NCBI GenBank assembly: GCA_007571365.1
Contig: RKRN01000209.1
Span: forward strand, 1 to 44,938
Direction of reading: 5' to 3'
Origin: Candidatus Latescibacterota bacterium
GTDB taxonomy: Bacteria; Latescibacterota; UBA2968; UBA8231
Length of the DNA stretch: 44,938 nt
The translations under genes and the position numbers were made by a program. Within the stretch, counting starts at the first letter, position 1, and every line of letters starts with the position of its first letter. The notes beneath the pieces were generated by a model. The model had not been told where the DNA came from, searched no databases, and saw nothing but the letters and a program-made list of their open reading frames with translations. This document shows positions 17,427 to 26,115 of the stretch, in pieces.

Positions 17427-17673
17427 ACTCTGTAGATTCTATGGCATCAGCATTCGCATTAACTTTAGCGACCACAATCCGCCCCATTTTCACGCGCTGT
17501 ATGGTGAACATGAAGCTGTCATAGATATAAACGACATCAGTGTGATGGCAGGGCGACTTCCCGCCCGCGCCCGCCGTCTTGTGATGGAATGGGCATCCCG
17601 CGAACTGATGGCAGCTTGGCTACATGCTCAGCGTTCAGAACCGCCCAGCAGGATCGCACCATTGGATAACTAG
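17419..17673 (+). CDS. DUF4160 domain protein
   Basis: An 84-residue protein with the DUF4160 hallmark: FYGISIRINFSDHNPPHFHA, with the conserved HNPPHFHA histidines, followed by GEHEAVIDINDISVMAGRLP and an amphipathic C-terminal helix (RRLVMEWASRELMAAWL). It overlaps the DUF2442 gene by eight bases, indicating co-translation. Together they form a two-gene cassette lodged between mutS and rlmB. The role is unknown. The clustered histidines suggest metal or phosphate binding, but that is a guess. Confidence 0.82.
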   Translation: MPELCRFYGISIRINFSDHNPPHFHALYGEHEAVIDINDISVMAGRLPARARRLVMEWASRELMAAWLHAQRSEPPSRIAPLDN

Positions 17674-17679
17674 AACTTC

Positions 17680-18423
17680 ATGCCCGCCAAACAAACACCC
17701 GACGACCTGCTCTGGGGCCGCCACCCCGTGCTCGAAGCCCTCCGCGCCGAACGCCCCCTGCGCCGCCTGCTCATCGCCAAAGGCGCACGCGGCCCGGTCA
17801 TCGACGAAATTTTCGTCCGTGCGCGGCAGGCCCATATCCCCTACGATCTGCGCGACAAAGCCCAGCTCGATCGCCTCGCTGGCCCCCGCCACCAAAGTGT
17901 CGTCGCCTATGCCGCGGCTGCAACGTACGCGGACTTCGATCCGGTACTCGCCCACCTGTCCGCCCCGGCTCTGCTCCTCTTCCTCGACCAAGTGCAGGAT
18001 CCCTATAACCTCGGTGCCATCATCCGCAGCGCCCACGCACTCGGCGCGCAAGGCGTAGTCGTGCCCGCCCGCGCCGCGGCCGGCCTCTCCCCAGCCGCGC
18101 TCAAAGCCGCCGCTGGTGCGGCCCAGCACCTGCCCGTCTGCCGCGTTGACAACTTGCAAAAGGCCCTGCAAAAAGCCGCCGCCTGTGGACTTTTCATCGC
18201 CGGACTCGACACCGGCGGCGAGCAGTCTTTGACGGACGCAGACTTTACCCAGCCCTGCGCCCTAGTCATCGGCAGCGAGGGCCAGGGACTGCGGCGCATG
18301 GTGCAAAAGCGCTGCGACGCGCTCCTGCACATCCCCATGCCGGGTGAGGCCATCGGCTCGCTCAATGCCTCGGTAGCCGCCGGCATCGCCCTGTACGAAG
18401 TGTTCCGCCAGCGCCAGCCATGA
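17680..18423 (+). CDS. rlmB: 23S rRNA (guanosine-2'-O-)-methyltransferase, RlmB/TrmH family
   Basis: A 247-residue SPOUT methyltransferase. The N-terminal substrate-binding domain begins with LLWGRHPVLEALRA. The catalytic SPOUT knot is visible in three motifs: LFLDQVQDPYNLGAIIRSAH, VIGSEGQGLRRMV and IPMPGEAIGSLNASVAAGIA. It methylates the 2'-OH of a guanosine in 23S rRNA using S-adenosylmethionine. Its stop overlaps the lptD start by four bases (ATGA), so the two are translationally coupled although functionally unrelated. Related SpoU enzymes on tRNA cannot be fully excluded. Confidence 0.9.
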   Translation: MPAKQTPDDLLWGRHPVLEALRAERPLRRLLIAKGARGPVIDEIFVRARQAHIPYDLRDKAQLDRLAGPRHQSVVAYAAAATYADFDPVLAHLSAPALLLFLDQVQDPYNLGAIIRSAHALGAQGVVVPARAAAGLSPAALKAAAGAAQHLPVCRVDNLQKALQKAAACGLFIAGLDTGGEQSLTDADFTQPCALVIGSEGQGLRRMVQKRCDALLHIPMPGEAIGSLNASVAAGIALYEVFRQRQP

Positions 18424-20804
18424 TCGGCCTGCTGGTCCTTTGCCTAGCCCTCGCCCATGCCCGTGGCAGCGACGCGTCCGACATCCAACTGCAACAGGCC
18501 CGCGCCCTGCTGACCCAAGCCAAGGACCAAGGCAAAGACCAAGGCTTTGCGTACCAAGCCACCTATATGCGCTACTACGAGGTCGGCGACTCGCTCCTGT
18601 TGCAAGGGCAGGCCCGCATCTCGCACAAGGGCGCTGAATTGGAGGCCGCCGAGATCGTCTTCCGCCGCGCCCGCGACCAAGTCGAAGCGCGCGCAGCCCT
18701 CGATTCGCTTGGGCGGGTCGTCGGCCGCCCGGTGTTGCGCCAAGGCGACCAAACGCTGCGCGGCGAGCGCATCCTCTACGACCTCGCCACCGAGCAAGGA
18801 ACCATCCTCAAAGGCAAAATTCACCGCGACAAGGGATTTTACGCCGGCCACTTGATCCAAGCCCGCAGCAACACCGAGTTCCACATCCACCAAGGCTCGT
18901 ACACCACGTGCGACGCCGACCACCCCCACTTTGACTTCTACAGCCCGCGCATCAAGGTCTTAGCGGGCGACATGGCCGTGGCGCGCCCGGTGTATTTCCG
19001 CATCAGGGAGCGGCGGCTGTTGTGGATTCCCTTTTTCGTATTCTCGCTGCGCGAAGATCGTCAGTCTGGGATTTTGACGCCGAGTTTTGGGCAACGCACT
19101 CCTAGATTTGGGGCGCGGCAAAGCGAGTGGGAACTGCGCAACTTGGGCTACTACCTCGCGCCCAACGACTATTGGGACCTATCCCTGGCGACCGACCTGC
19201 GACAGCGCTCGGGCTGGCTAGGACGCGCTCGCCTCAACTACGCCGCACGCTACCGCTTCAGAGGCCACGTCAGCACCCAATTCGAAAATCGCCAAGAGGG
19301 CCGCACGGCCTCGCGCAACTGGCGACTCGAATTCAGACACAGCCAAGAGCTCGGGCGCGACGCGAGTTTGCGGGCCAACGGCACCTTCCAGAGCAACAAC
19401 AGCTTTGCCCAAGACAACAGCACGAGCCTGCAAGACCGCCTCAACCGCACCTTGCGCTCCAACCTCAGCTACACGCGGCGCTGGCGCGGCTCGGGCAACA
19501 GCTTGAGCCTGCAAGCAAGCCAGACCAAAAACCTCGACACCGAGCGATTCTCCACCGTCCTGCCCGAGCTCAGTCTGCGTAAAAGCCGCAAGCCGATTTG
19601 GGGCCAAGCGGGCCAAAGTCGTCAAAACCTTCCTTGGTACAGTCGCATCTACTACGACGGCAACGCCAGTCTGCGCAATACCCAGCGCGGCAGCCGCACG
19701 GACACCACCAGCCAAACTAGGGGCCAAGTAAGCTGGCGCGTCAGTGCGCAGTACCGCCCCTTCTCTTGGCTCAATCTCAGCCCGACACTCAACCAAGACT
19801 GGAGCGACCAAGACTTGCGCGAGGGCGCAACCCGCAGCCGGCGCCGCGACCGCTTCTCGACCCGCGCGTCCCTGAGCCAGACCTTCTACGGCCTCTTTAA
19901 CCCCTCCATCGGTCCCCTCCAAGCCCTGCGCCACGTGCTCAAACCCAGCGTCTCGCTCAGCTATCAAGCCTCCCGCGCCGACACCGGCGGCGTCTTAGGC
20001 TTTGGCGGCGACGGCAGCCCGCTCCAACACCGGCGGACCCTGAACTTGCGCCTCGACAACACCTTGTGGGCCAAAATTTTGCGCGAAGAAGAAGAGCACA
20101 AAGTGCGCCTAGTCCAGCTCAATTTCTCTACGGCCTATGACTTTCAAAGAAAGGAACAACGGCTAGACGACCTGCGCACGACCCTAAGCGTCGAGGCGGG
20201 TCGCTACCTAGACTCGCGGCTGACCTTGCACCACCAGTTTTACGACGAGCAAAACCGACTGCACTTGTTGGCACCGCGCCGCGAGCGACTCGAAGTGCGG
20301 ACCTCAGCTAGCTGGTCGCGGCGGTCAGAGACATCTCGCGGGGATACTGACCAGTCCAGTAGCCGCTACGGGCAGAGTAGCTTGGGCACCGCCAACCCCT
20401 ATGGTCGGGAATCCTTCGGCTTTGAAAACGGCCTCCTGCGCGACATCGACAACCGCCGGCGCGGTAGCCGCTTACAACTCAGCCATTATATCTCGCACCG
20501 CCGCGCCACCACTACAGCCGCTAGCTTCATCCGCTCTTGGATGCGGAGCGCGGTCGGCTTTAGCTTGGCGAGTTGGCATTGCAATTATTCGCTCAACTAC
20601 AATCTGCGCGCCCCAGGGACGCGGCTGTTGGCCACCAAGCGCATCACTTCCGAGCTGTTGTCCCTGCGAAAGGAATTTCACGACTGGACCGCAACCCTCA
20701 ACGTGCAACCGAGCACCTTCTACCAGAATCGGGCGTTCTTTTTAAAGGTACAGTTGAAGGACATTCCGCAGCTCAAACTCGAGCGCGGCCAGCGAAGATT
20801 TTAA
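18420..20804 (+). CDS. lptD: LPS-assembly outer-membrane protein LptD-like
   Basis: A 794-residue exported protein. The N-terminus is a short signal peptide (MIGLLVLCLALAHARG). Residues about 40-190 form an LptA/OstA-like beta-taco domain (GDSLLLQGQARISHKGAELE...ARSNTEFHIHQGSYTTCDAD). The rest is a long series of alternating amphipathic strands rich in Arg, Ser, Gln and aromatic residues, as in the LptD barrel (WIPFFVFSLREDRQSGILTP is the conserved entry to it). LptD inserts lipopolysaccharide into the outer leaflet with LptE. The protein indicates an outer membrane of the LPS type. It closes the core run. Confidence 0.85.
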   Translation: MIGLLVLCLALAHARGSDASDIQLQQARALLTQAKDQGKDQGFAYQATYMRYYEVGDSLLLQGQARISHKGAELEAAEIVFRRARDQVEARAALDSLGRVVGRPVLRQGDQTLRGERILYDLATEQGTILKGKIHRDKGFYAGHLIQARSNTEFHIHQGSYTTCDADHPHFDFYSPRIKVLAGDMAVARPVYFRIRERRLLWIPFFVFSLREDRQSGILTPSFGQRTPRFGARQSEWELRNLGYYLAPNDYWDLSLATDLRQRSGWLGRARLNYAARYRFRGHVSTQFENRQEGRTASRNWRLEFRHSQELGRDASLRANGTFQSNNSFAQDNSTSLQDRLNRTLRSNLSYTRRWRGSGNSLSLQASQTKNLDTERFSTVLPELSLRKSRKPIWGQAGQSRQNLPWYSRIYYDGNASLRNTQRGSRTDTTSQTRGQVSWRVSAQYRPFSWLNLSPTLNQDWSDQDLREGATRSRRRDRFSTRASLSQTFYGLFNPSIGPLQALRHVLKPSVSLSYQASRADTGGVLGFGGDGSPLQHRRTLNLRLDNTLWAKILREEEEHKVRLVQLNFSTAYDFQRKEQRLDDLRTTLSVEAGRYLDSRLTLHHQFYDEQNRLHLLAPRRERLEVRTSASWSRRSETSRGDTDQSSSRYGQSSLGTANPYGRESFGFENGLLRDIDNRRRGSRLQLSHYISHRRATTTAASFIRSWMRSAVGFSLASWHCNYSLNYNLRAPGTRLLATKRITSELLSLRKEFHDWTATLNVQPSTFYQNRAFFLKVQLKDIPQLKLERGQRRF

Positions 20805-21198
20805 TTGCTGGTCCGCCGTCGTTGGTTATCGTCGGCCCTTGCTGATCTCCGGCGTCCTTGCCGCGCACACGGGAATCCATTGCGGGCCAGAGGCCCGCGC
20901 ACCCAAGATCCAGCGAGCCGACCGGTTGTCTGGGCCCAAGATGCGGACTTTCCGGCCCGACCTAACCCCACCCCCGGCTCTCTCCGACCCGGGGCGAGGA
21001 GCCTTCGGTCCCCGAAAGAGGCCACGGGGGAGGGCCTAAACCCCACTGCGGAATCAGCTAAATAAAATGAACTATGTTGAGCTAAATGGACCACGACTGC
21101 CGAATCCGGCCTCGCCAGAGTCGAGCAACGTTGTCGAACGAATCTCTAGGCCGCGACGCTAGAATAAAGCAACCAACACGAGTGCTAGCGTTTCAGCA
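20805..21198. other. Intergenic region without a convincing gene
   Basis: Between lptD and the convergent membrane-protein gene there are 394 bases of GC-rich sequence. It contains the hairpin repeat at 20882-20898 and C-rich and G-rich runs near 20960-21050 that can form further stems. Short open frames here have no family features or ribosome-binding sites. It appears to mark the left edge of the accessory cassette. Confidence 0.6.
20882..20898. repeat. Palindromic repeat GCGGGCC-AGA-GGCCCGC, left of accessory cassette
   Basis: A perfect seven-base stem with an AGA loop, followed by GCACCCAAGA. A matching element (GCGGGCG-AGA-CGCCCGC, then ACACCCAAAGA) is at 23615-23631. The shared loop and shared downstream CACCCAA show they are the same dispersed intergenic element with compensating stem changes (C/G against G/C at the tip). 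Confidence 0.65.
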
Positions 21199-21753
21199 TC
21201 AAAGGGATGTGAAGATGTCGATATCTGTTTTTCGATCGAGGATATGCCGGCAGATACGCCATTGGACCATCAGAGCGGTCATCCGTATCTCGTGGCTGGC
21301 GTTCGAGGCCGCTACCAAATCGACCGAATCGCTCGTCAGATGTCTCTTGAAGCCCACGTAATGCGACGCAAGTTCGTCTCCCAACTGATTCAGTTTGGGT
21401 TGCACTCTCAGCTTGGGTTGCACCCTGTTAGCAATGATGCGTAGCCAATGAATCTCATTGGAGAGTAGGGTAAGACTCACTAAGCGTTTGGATTCGCCCT
21501 CTGCATTTACAGGGCCCAGACATGCCGAAATCAACTCGTTGATCCGGCGATTAAGATCCGACAAGTAATCGATCGGGATTCGGTCAAGTTCTCCTCTGCG
21601 CCGCACGGCCCTGTGAATCCACCAACCGATGGCAAAGGTTGCTGTCGCGCTGATCAAGCCGGAAATCGGAAGTTGGGGTTCGCGCACTAATGACATTGCG
21701 AGTGCGCCGAGGAGGGCACTGAGTATGATCGCGGGGATGTTGAAACTACTCAT
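21199..21753 (-). CDS. Membrane protein of unknown function, third gene of ATPase/STAS-like cassette
   Basis: A 184-residue protein with two adjacent N-terminal hydrophobic segments (IPAIILSALLGALAMSLV and ISGLISATATFAIGWWIH). They are followed by a basic RRAVRRRGE-like stretch and a mainly helical cytoplasmic part (DYLSDLNRRINELISACLG). No catalytic motif is visible. Its ATG overlaps the stop of the STAS-like gene by four bases, so it is translated together with it. The topology suggests a membrane-tethered sensor or effector for the two upstream proteins, which is inference only. Confidence 0.7.
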   Translation of the reverse strand: MSSFNIPAIILSALLGALAMSLVREPQLPISGLISATATFAIGWWIHRAVRRRGELDRIPIDYLSDLNRRINELISACLGPVNAEGESKRLVSLTLLSNEIHWLRIIANRVQPKLRVQPKLNQLGDELASHYVGFKRHLTSDSVDLVAASNASHEIRMTALMVQWRICRHILDRKTDIDIFTSL

Positions 21754-22103
21754 GTCGCCGGTCGTGGGCTTGTCCCAGGCGTGTCGTTGGCATGCTTGAT
21801 GTAGTGGCGAATCTCGAAATCGAGCATCGGTTCAACTGCCGACTCGAAGGATAGAAGATTCTGAACCTCCTCTATCCCGAATTCTCTGGCGAGTCCTCCG
21901 AACGCTTCTTCAAGAAACGACGTGGGATAACCGTATTTGACACCATCGAGTTGAATGGTCACCTGCTCCTTGGTCTCTCTCGCCCTCAGGAACGCAGGCT
22001 TTAGATATTTTTCTAGAAACTGCTGGCCGGATCCAGGCCCTTGTTCCTTGTATCGTGGACCTGGTAGTGTCGTGAAGTCTTTGGCGATATTGATCTCAAT
22101 CAT
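21750..22103 (-). CDS. STAS-like DUF4325 protein
   Basis: A 117-residue protein. The start at 22103 has GAGGAG at good spacing, whereas the longer frame would begin inside the ATPase gene. The DUF4325 pattern is clear: an N-terminal MIEINIAKDFTTLPGPRY, then a segment for the conserved acidic/phosphate-like strand (VTIQLDGVKYGYPTSFLEEA) and FGGLAREFG. DUF4325 is a STAS-like fold, the fold of anti-sigma-factor antagonists, and typically accompanies GHKL ATPases. It overlaps the upstream ATPase gene by eight bases. The pair resembles the kinase/STAS switches of partner-switching regulation, but a target is not visible. Confidence 0.8.
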   Translation of the reverse strand: MIEINIAKDFTTLPGPRYKEQGPGSGQQFLEKYLKPAFLRARETKEQVTIQLDGVKYGYPTSFLEEAFGGLAREFGIEEVQNLLSFESAVEPMLDFEIRHYIKHANDTPGTSPRPAT

Positions 22104-23142
22104 TGCTCGACTCCTCGTGAAGGGCGCGCCAACGAAACATTGTGCCGCGCAAAGAATGGGCGATTGTTTTGAAGTCAAGAGAAGCAACAGATCCAACGAT
22201 GTCAGATGTCAATACTTGAAGGTCCGGTAACATGCCACTCTCCGCATCCTGTTTCATCCTAGGCAGTCCGAGTCCCCTGCCGGGTTTACCTGTGGCAGAT
22301 CCGATGCGTCCCTTGAAGGCGTCTTCTAGTAAACTGATTCGTCCATACGAGGAAAGCGAAGCCCCGGCTTTTTGCAGTATGTTTCTTGCTGGTGCGCTCT
22401 TTAGAATACCAATGCCAAGATCTATAAAGCTGAAGTAAGCAGTTTGATCTCGGCAATAGACGCTGACAAACCATTTTTTTGGAAAACGTCGCTTCTGTCG
22501 CTTCTGATGTCCTACAGGTTTCATGCCTCCCGCGTGATTGTGGGTGTTTGTCATGGCCTCGACAAGAGTCTGGAAACAGGAATTAGCGCGTTTCTTGGTG
22601 ATGGGTACGTGTTTCTTTGCGAAGTCGACTAATTCCGCAGCCGTTTCCGCTAGCACCTTATCGCTTGATTTTTTTAATATCAGTCCCTTTGCAGGAGGAA
22701 GATTAGCCGGTGGCTTGGCAAAGCCGGCGAAGAAACCAGATGCTTTGAATTCGGAGGCTATAGCTGGATCTCGTGGTAAATTTCCGCTGACCTGATTGTG
22801 ATGGACACTGGAGGCCATAATTGCTCGAATCAGAAGGAGCGCATCACTAGTAAAATGTTGGACATCGCCAAGGTCAAGAAAAATCTTGGTGCCTCGTTGA
22901 TTAAGATGCTTCCGTAATGTGTTGCAGTACTCGAGAGTTTTGTCAGGTTCGTCGAAAAGACTGAGCGTTTCGGGTGCTGGCAGGGACGATTCTTGTTGAC
23001 GAGAGCGTGTTGATCGGAGTCTCGTCGGTCGCTTCCGCAACGCCGTTTGCCGTTCCTGTGCATGGTGCCGTCGATGGTCGAATTTTCGCCGCCGCCGTTC
23101 CTGACGGAGAGTGAACTCGTAAGTGGACCAAAAACGCTTCAT
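22096..23142 (-). CDS. GHKL-type ATPase with N-terminal STAS-like region
   Basis: A 348-residue protein. The N-terminus is highly basic (about 50 residues). Residues about 70-170 contain a STAS-like segment (GTKIFLDLGDVQHFTSDALL). The rest is a GHKL/HATPase fold: an N-box in LVEAMTNTHNHAGG, a G1 box FIDLGIGIL and a G2 box GKPGRGLGL. No His-phosphoacceptor or receiver is seen, so it is an anti-sigma-kinase-like or stand-alone ATPase rather than a canonical sensor kinase. I chose the ATG at 23142, and a TTG two codons earlier is possible. It heads a three-gene operon with overlapping stops and starts, and is more A+T-rich than the flanking core genes. Confidence 0.78.
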   Translation of the reverse strand: MKRFWSTYEFTLRQERRRRKFDHRRHHAQERQTALRKRPTRLRSTRSRQQESSLPAPETLSLFDEPDKTLEYCNTLRKHLNQRGTKIFLDLGDVQHFTSDALLLIRAIMASSVHHNQVSGNLPRDPAIASEFKASGFFAGFAKPPANLPPAKGLILKKSSDKVLAETAAELVDFAKKHVPITKKRANSCFQTLVEAMTNTHNHAGGMKPVGHQKRQKRRFPKKWFVSVYCRDQTAYFSFIDLGIGILKSAPARNILQKAGASLSSYGRISLLEDAFKGRIGSATGKPGRGLGLPRMKQDAESGMLPDLQVLTSDIVGSVASLDFKTIAHSLRGTMFRWRALHEESSND

Positions 23143-23752
23143 AGTCAATGTCTCTCGATTTCATAGTCAGGCACCCTCCCAGCACCGGAAGCCGTTTGTC
23201 GTGCGACCACAGCACCCGAGCGAGATCGGTCAAGCTAAAGCCCGGCTCGCAATAGCCTCTAGCCGTTGTTCAGACCGATAGAGACGACTATAGAGAAATA
23301 CTGTGGCGGGATTCCGGTGAAGATAAGTCGCAAGTCTGCTGCAGCCCAGTCGTTAACCGCGGTGGCTGCGGGGCTGATCGCAGGCATCGTTTTACACCTG
23401 CTATGTCTTGGTCATGTAGCCCCCAGCACGTTAAGGGGCCGTATCAGACAAACCCCAATTTTTTAGATTTTGTCAAGATGAACGCACGTAAGAGTCGGGC
23501 AGGTCCCTAAAGAGATTCGCAGGTCCTTCGGCAGAGCTTCCAGTGCGGTTTGGTCGCCTTATCGAAGGGCCATCCAGTATCTAAACCTATGAGTGTAGAC
23601 CTCGGCCCCGCCAGGCGGGCGAGACGCCCGCACACCCAAAGACGGCCCTACGGTCGTGTACTTAAGATCGGAGACAAAGCTACCGATGTGCCTATTGCGG
23701 CAAAAGCATTTGCCTTGCAGAATACCCTGAACTAACCCACACGAGGAATGCC
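23143..23752. other. Intergenic region without a convincing gene
   Basis: About 600 bases between the divergent ATPase and acylase genes. Open frames at 23266-23466 (with one hydrophobic stretch) and 23550-23735 lack ribosome-binding sites and family features. The region holds the hairpin repeat at 23615-23631. It should contain promoters for both neighbouring genes, but I cannot point to boxes with confidence. Confidence 0.55.
23615..23631. repeat. Palindromic repeat GCGGGCG-AGA-CGCCCGC, right of accessory cassette
   Basis: The partner of the element at 20882-20898. It has the same AGA loop and the same downstream CACCCAA, in the same orientation. Between the two copies lies the three-gene ATPase/STAS-like/membrane-protein cassette. 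Confidence 0.65.
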
Positions 23753-26056
23753 ATGCCTATCACTGCCAAAGACCTCCAAGCAGCCCTCCCCGACCTCGAA
23801 AGCACCCAGTATTGCGAGGGCCTTGAAAAAACCGTCACTATCCACCGCGACCCTTGGGGAATCCCCCACATCCGAGCCACTAGCGAAGCCGACCTGTTTT
23901 TCGCCCAAGGCTTCGCCACCGCCCAAGATCGCTTGTGGCAGATGGACTTCGACCGCCACCAAGCCCTAGGCCGCTGGGCCGAATGGGCCGGCCCCGCCGG
24001 GCTAGACCGCGACCGCCTTCTGCGCGCTGCGGGCATGGGCCGCACCGCCAAGTTGGACTACCAAGCGTCCAGCCCCCAAGCCCGCGCCATGCTCGACGCA
24101 TACGCCGCGGGCGTCAACGCCTTTTTGGCGGCGACAACGACCCGGCCCGTCGAATATCAACTCCTCGGCCAGCAGCCCGAGCCGTGGGAAAGTTGGCACT
24201 GCCTCGCCGTGTACAAAATGCGCAACAGCCTGCTCGGCACCTTTGAATCCAAGCTCTGGCGCACCCGCTTGGCCCAAGTCGTAGGCCCAGAAAACCTCGC
24301 GCAACTCATCAAAGGCTATCCCCAAGGCCATCTACTCACCGTGCCGCCCGGCACCGAGTACCAAGGCGAACCTCTCGACGGCCTCGCCGCGCTCCGCCGC
24401 GAAACCGATCCCGGCTCCAATGCGTGGGCCATCGCCGGTGCGTACACGGATTCGGGCTTGCCCCTGGTAGCTGGCGACTCGCATCGCGCCCTCGACACCC
24501 CTTCCGTCTATTACCAAGTCCATCTCGACTGCTCCGACTTGGCCGTCAGCGGCTATTCGGTGCCCGGCGTCCCCGGTACTCTGCACTTTTGCCACAACGA
24601 GTACGTGGCTTGGGGCATGACCTACGGCAGTGCCGACACCCAAGATCTGTTCGTCGAGCGCTTCCGCGAGACCGCCGATGGCTTGGAGTACGAATTCTGC
24701 GGTGCGTGGCGGCCGGCGGAAATTCTGCGGGAAAAAATTCACGTCCGCGACGCGGCACCCGTTACCGCCGAAGTCGTCGTTACCCACCACGGCCCCATCA
24801 TCGCCGGCGACCCGCGCCAGGGCCAAGCCATCGCCATCAGCGACCCCGGTCTCAGCGAAGGAACTCCTTGGGCCGACGCGGCCCGCGACGCCATGCGCTC
24901 CCGTTCGGTCGCGGACTTGCACCAAGCATTCGCTCGCTGGACCGACCGGGTCAACAACTACGCGGTCGCAGACATCCACGGCTGTTTTGGCTACCTCCAC
25001 GCGGGCCGGATCCCGGTGCGCGAGGCCGCCAACGGCTGGTGCGCCGTTCCCGGCTGGTGCGGCGAGCACGAGTGGCGAGGCTACATCCCCCACGCCGAGT
25101 TGCCCAAGGCCATAGACCCGGCAACCGGCTATGCCATCACCTGCAACCAGCGCGTGACCGGTGACGATTATCCCTACTACGTCGGGCTCGTCTTCAGCCC
25201 CGACTACCGCGCCCGCCGCATCCAGACCCGCATTTTTGCGCTCGCCAAGGGCACGGCCACGCCCGAGGCTATGGGCCGCATCCACGCCGAACGCGGCTCG
25301 CTACCAGCCCAAGTCTTTACGCGGGCCTTGATCGCCATTGAGCCGCCTGACGCCGGCTGCGCCCAAGCTCTCAACCGGCTGCGCCAGTGGGACGGCCAGA
25401 TGGACCGCGACCAAGTCCAGCCGACGATCTACGCCCAAACCCGCGCCCTGCTGGGCTACCGCATCGCGCAACACCTGCTCGGCAGCGACGCCTTGGCCTT
25501 GCTCGCAGAGGCTGGTGGCGACGCCCACTGGCGTCTTATCAACCTCGAAGCAACCCTCGCCATCGAGCGCGGCGATACGGCGCTGCTGCCGCCCGGCCAA
25601 ACGTGGCCCCAAGCCCTAGCCGAGGCCCTAGTCGGCGCCCTTGCCACGCTCAAAGAAGCTCTCGGCGACGATATGGACCAATGGCACTGGGGCCGCTTGC
25701 ACCGCACCCAGCCCCAGCATCCATTCGCGGACATATTTCCCGAGGCCGCGGCCATCCTCAACCCCCCGGCACTTCCCGTTCACGGCGACGGCGATACGCC
25801 ACTAGCCGGCAGCTATGCGTTCGACGACTTCGCGGTTACGGGCCTTTCGGTCAACCGCTATATCTTCGATCCGTCCGACTGGACCCGCTCGCGCTGGATC
25901 GCGCCGCTGGGGGCTTCGGGCCACCCGGCCAGCCCGCATTACGCCGATCAAGCGCGGCTTTGGGCCGATGTGAAGTTTGTCCCGCAGTTGTGGGATTGGC
26001 AGGCGATAGAAGACCGGGCGGAAACGACGCAGCTTTTGGTGCCGCCAGAGCGGTAG
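23753..26056 (+). CDS. Penicillin acylase family (Ntn hydrolase) protein
   Basis: A 767-residue precursor of the penicillin G/acyl-homoserine-lactone acylase family. These enzymes hydrolyse amide bonds after self-cleavage releases a catalytic N-terminal Ser on the beta chain. The alpha-chain start motif (VTIHRDPWGIPHIRATSEADLFFAQGF) is intact. The cleavage site is in DPGSNAWAIAG, making Ser222 the nucleophile, and HFCHNEYVAWGMTYG contains the conserved oxyanion-hole region. Unusually, no signal peptide is seen at the N-terminus (MPITAKDLQAALPDLES), whereas many homologues are periplasmic. Substrate could be an acyl-homoserine lactone, N-acyl amino acid or beta-lactam side chain, and sequence alone does not decide. 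Confidence 0.9.
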   Translation: MPITAKDLQAALPDLESTQYCEGLEKTVTIHRDPWGIPHIRATSEADLFFAQGFATAQDRLWQMDFDRHQALGRWAEWAGPAGLDRDRLLRAAGMGRTAKLDYQASSPQARAMLDAYAAGVNAFLAATTTRPVEYQLLGQQPEPWESWHCLAVYKMRNSLLGTFESKLWRTRLAQVVGPENLAQLIKGYPQGHLLTVPPGTEYQGEPLDGLAALRRETDPGSNAWAIAGAYTDSGLPLVAGDSHRALDTPSVYYQVHLDCSDLAVSGYSVPGVPGTLHFCHNEYVAWGMTYGSADTQDLFVERFRETADGLEYEFCGAWRPAEILREKIHVRDAAPVTAEVVVTHHGPIIAGDPRQGQAIAISDPGLSEGTPWADAARDAMRSRSVADLHQAFARWTDRVNNYAVADIHGCFGYLHAGRIPVREAANGWCAVPGWCGEHEWRGYIPHAELPKAIDPATGYAITCNQRVTGDDYPYYVGLVFSPDYRARRIQTRIFALAKGTATPEAMGRIHAERGSLPAQVFTRALIAIEPPDAGCAQALNRLRQWDGQMDRDQVQPTIYAQTRALLGYRIAQHLLGSDALALLAEAGGDAHWRLINLEATLAIERGDTALLPPGQTWPQALAEALVGALATLKEALGDDMDQWHWGRLHRTQPQHPFADIFPEAAAILNPPALPVHGDGDTPLAGSYAFDDFAVTGLSVNRYIFDPSDWTRSRWIAPLGASGHPASPHYADQARLWADVKFVPQLWDWQAIEDRAETTQLLVPPER

Positions 26057-26076
26057 CATTCAAGCAGATGAATGGA

Positions 26077-26090
26077 TTTATTGCAATAAA
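26077..26090. promoter_or_regulatory. Palindrome upstream of AbiEi, candidate operator
   Basis: A perfect 14-base palindrome TTTATTGCAATAAA lies 26 bases before the AbiEi start. Further TATTGC and ATTGCC copies follow before the ATG (26089-26113). AbiEi-type antitoxins are known to repress their own operon by binding inverted repeats near the promoter, so this AT-rich island in GC-rich surroundings is the obvious site. Confidence 0.55.
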
Positions 26091-26115
26091 TTGCCATTAA
26101 AGGTAATCTATTGCT

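Noticed and set aside
22943..23233. Alternative minus-strand frame overlapping the ATPase N-terminus
   Set aside because: Its first 40 residues look protein-like, but the rest is low-complexity Ser/Thr/Ala. The overlapping frame continues into a clear STAS-like and GHKL domain, which must be the real gene.
23266..23466. Possible small membrane protein
   Set aside because: One hydrophobic stretch but no ribosome-binding site, no family and placement in a repeat-rich gap.
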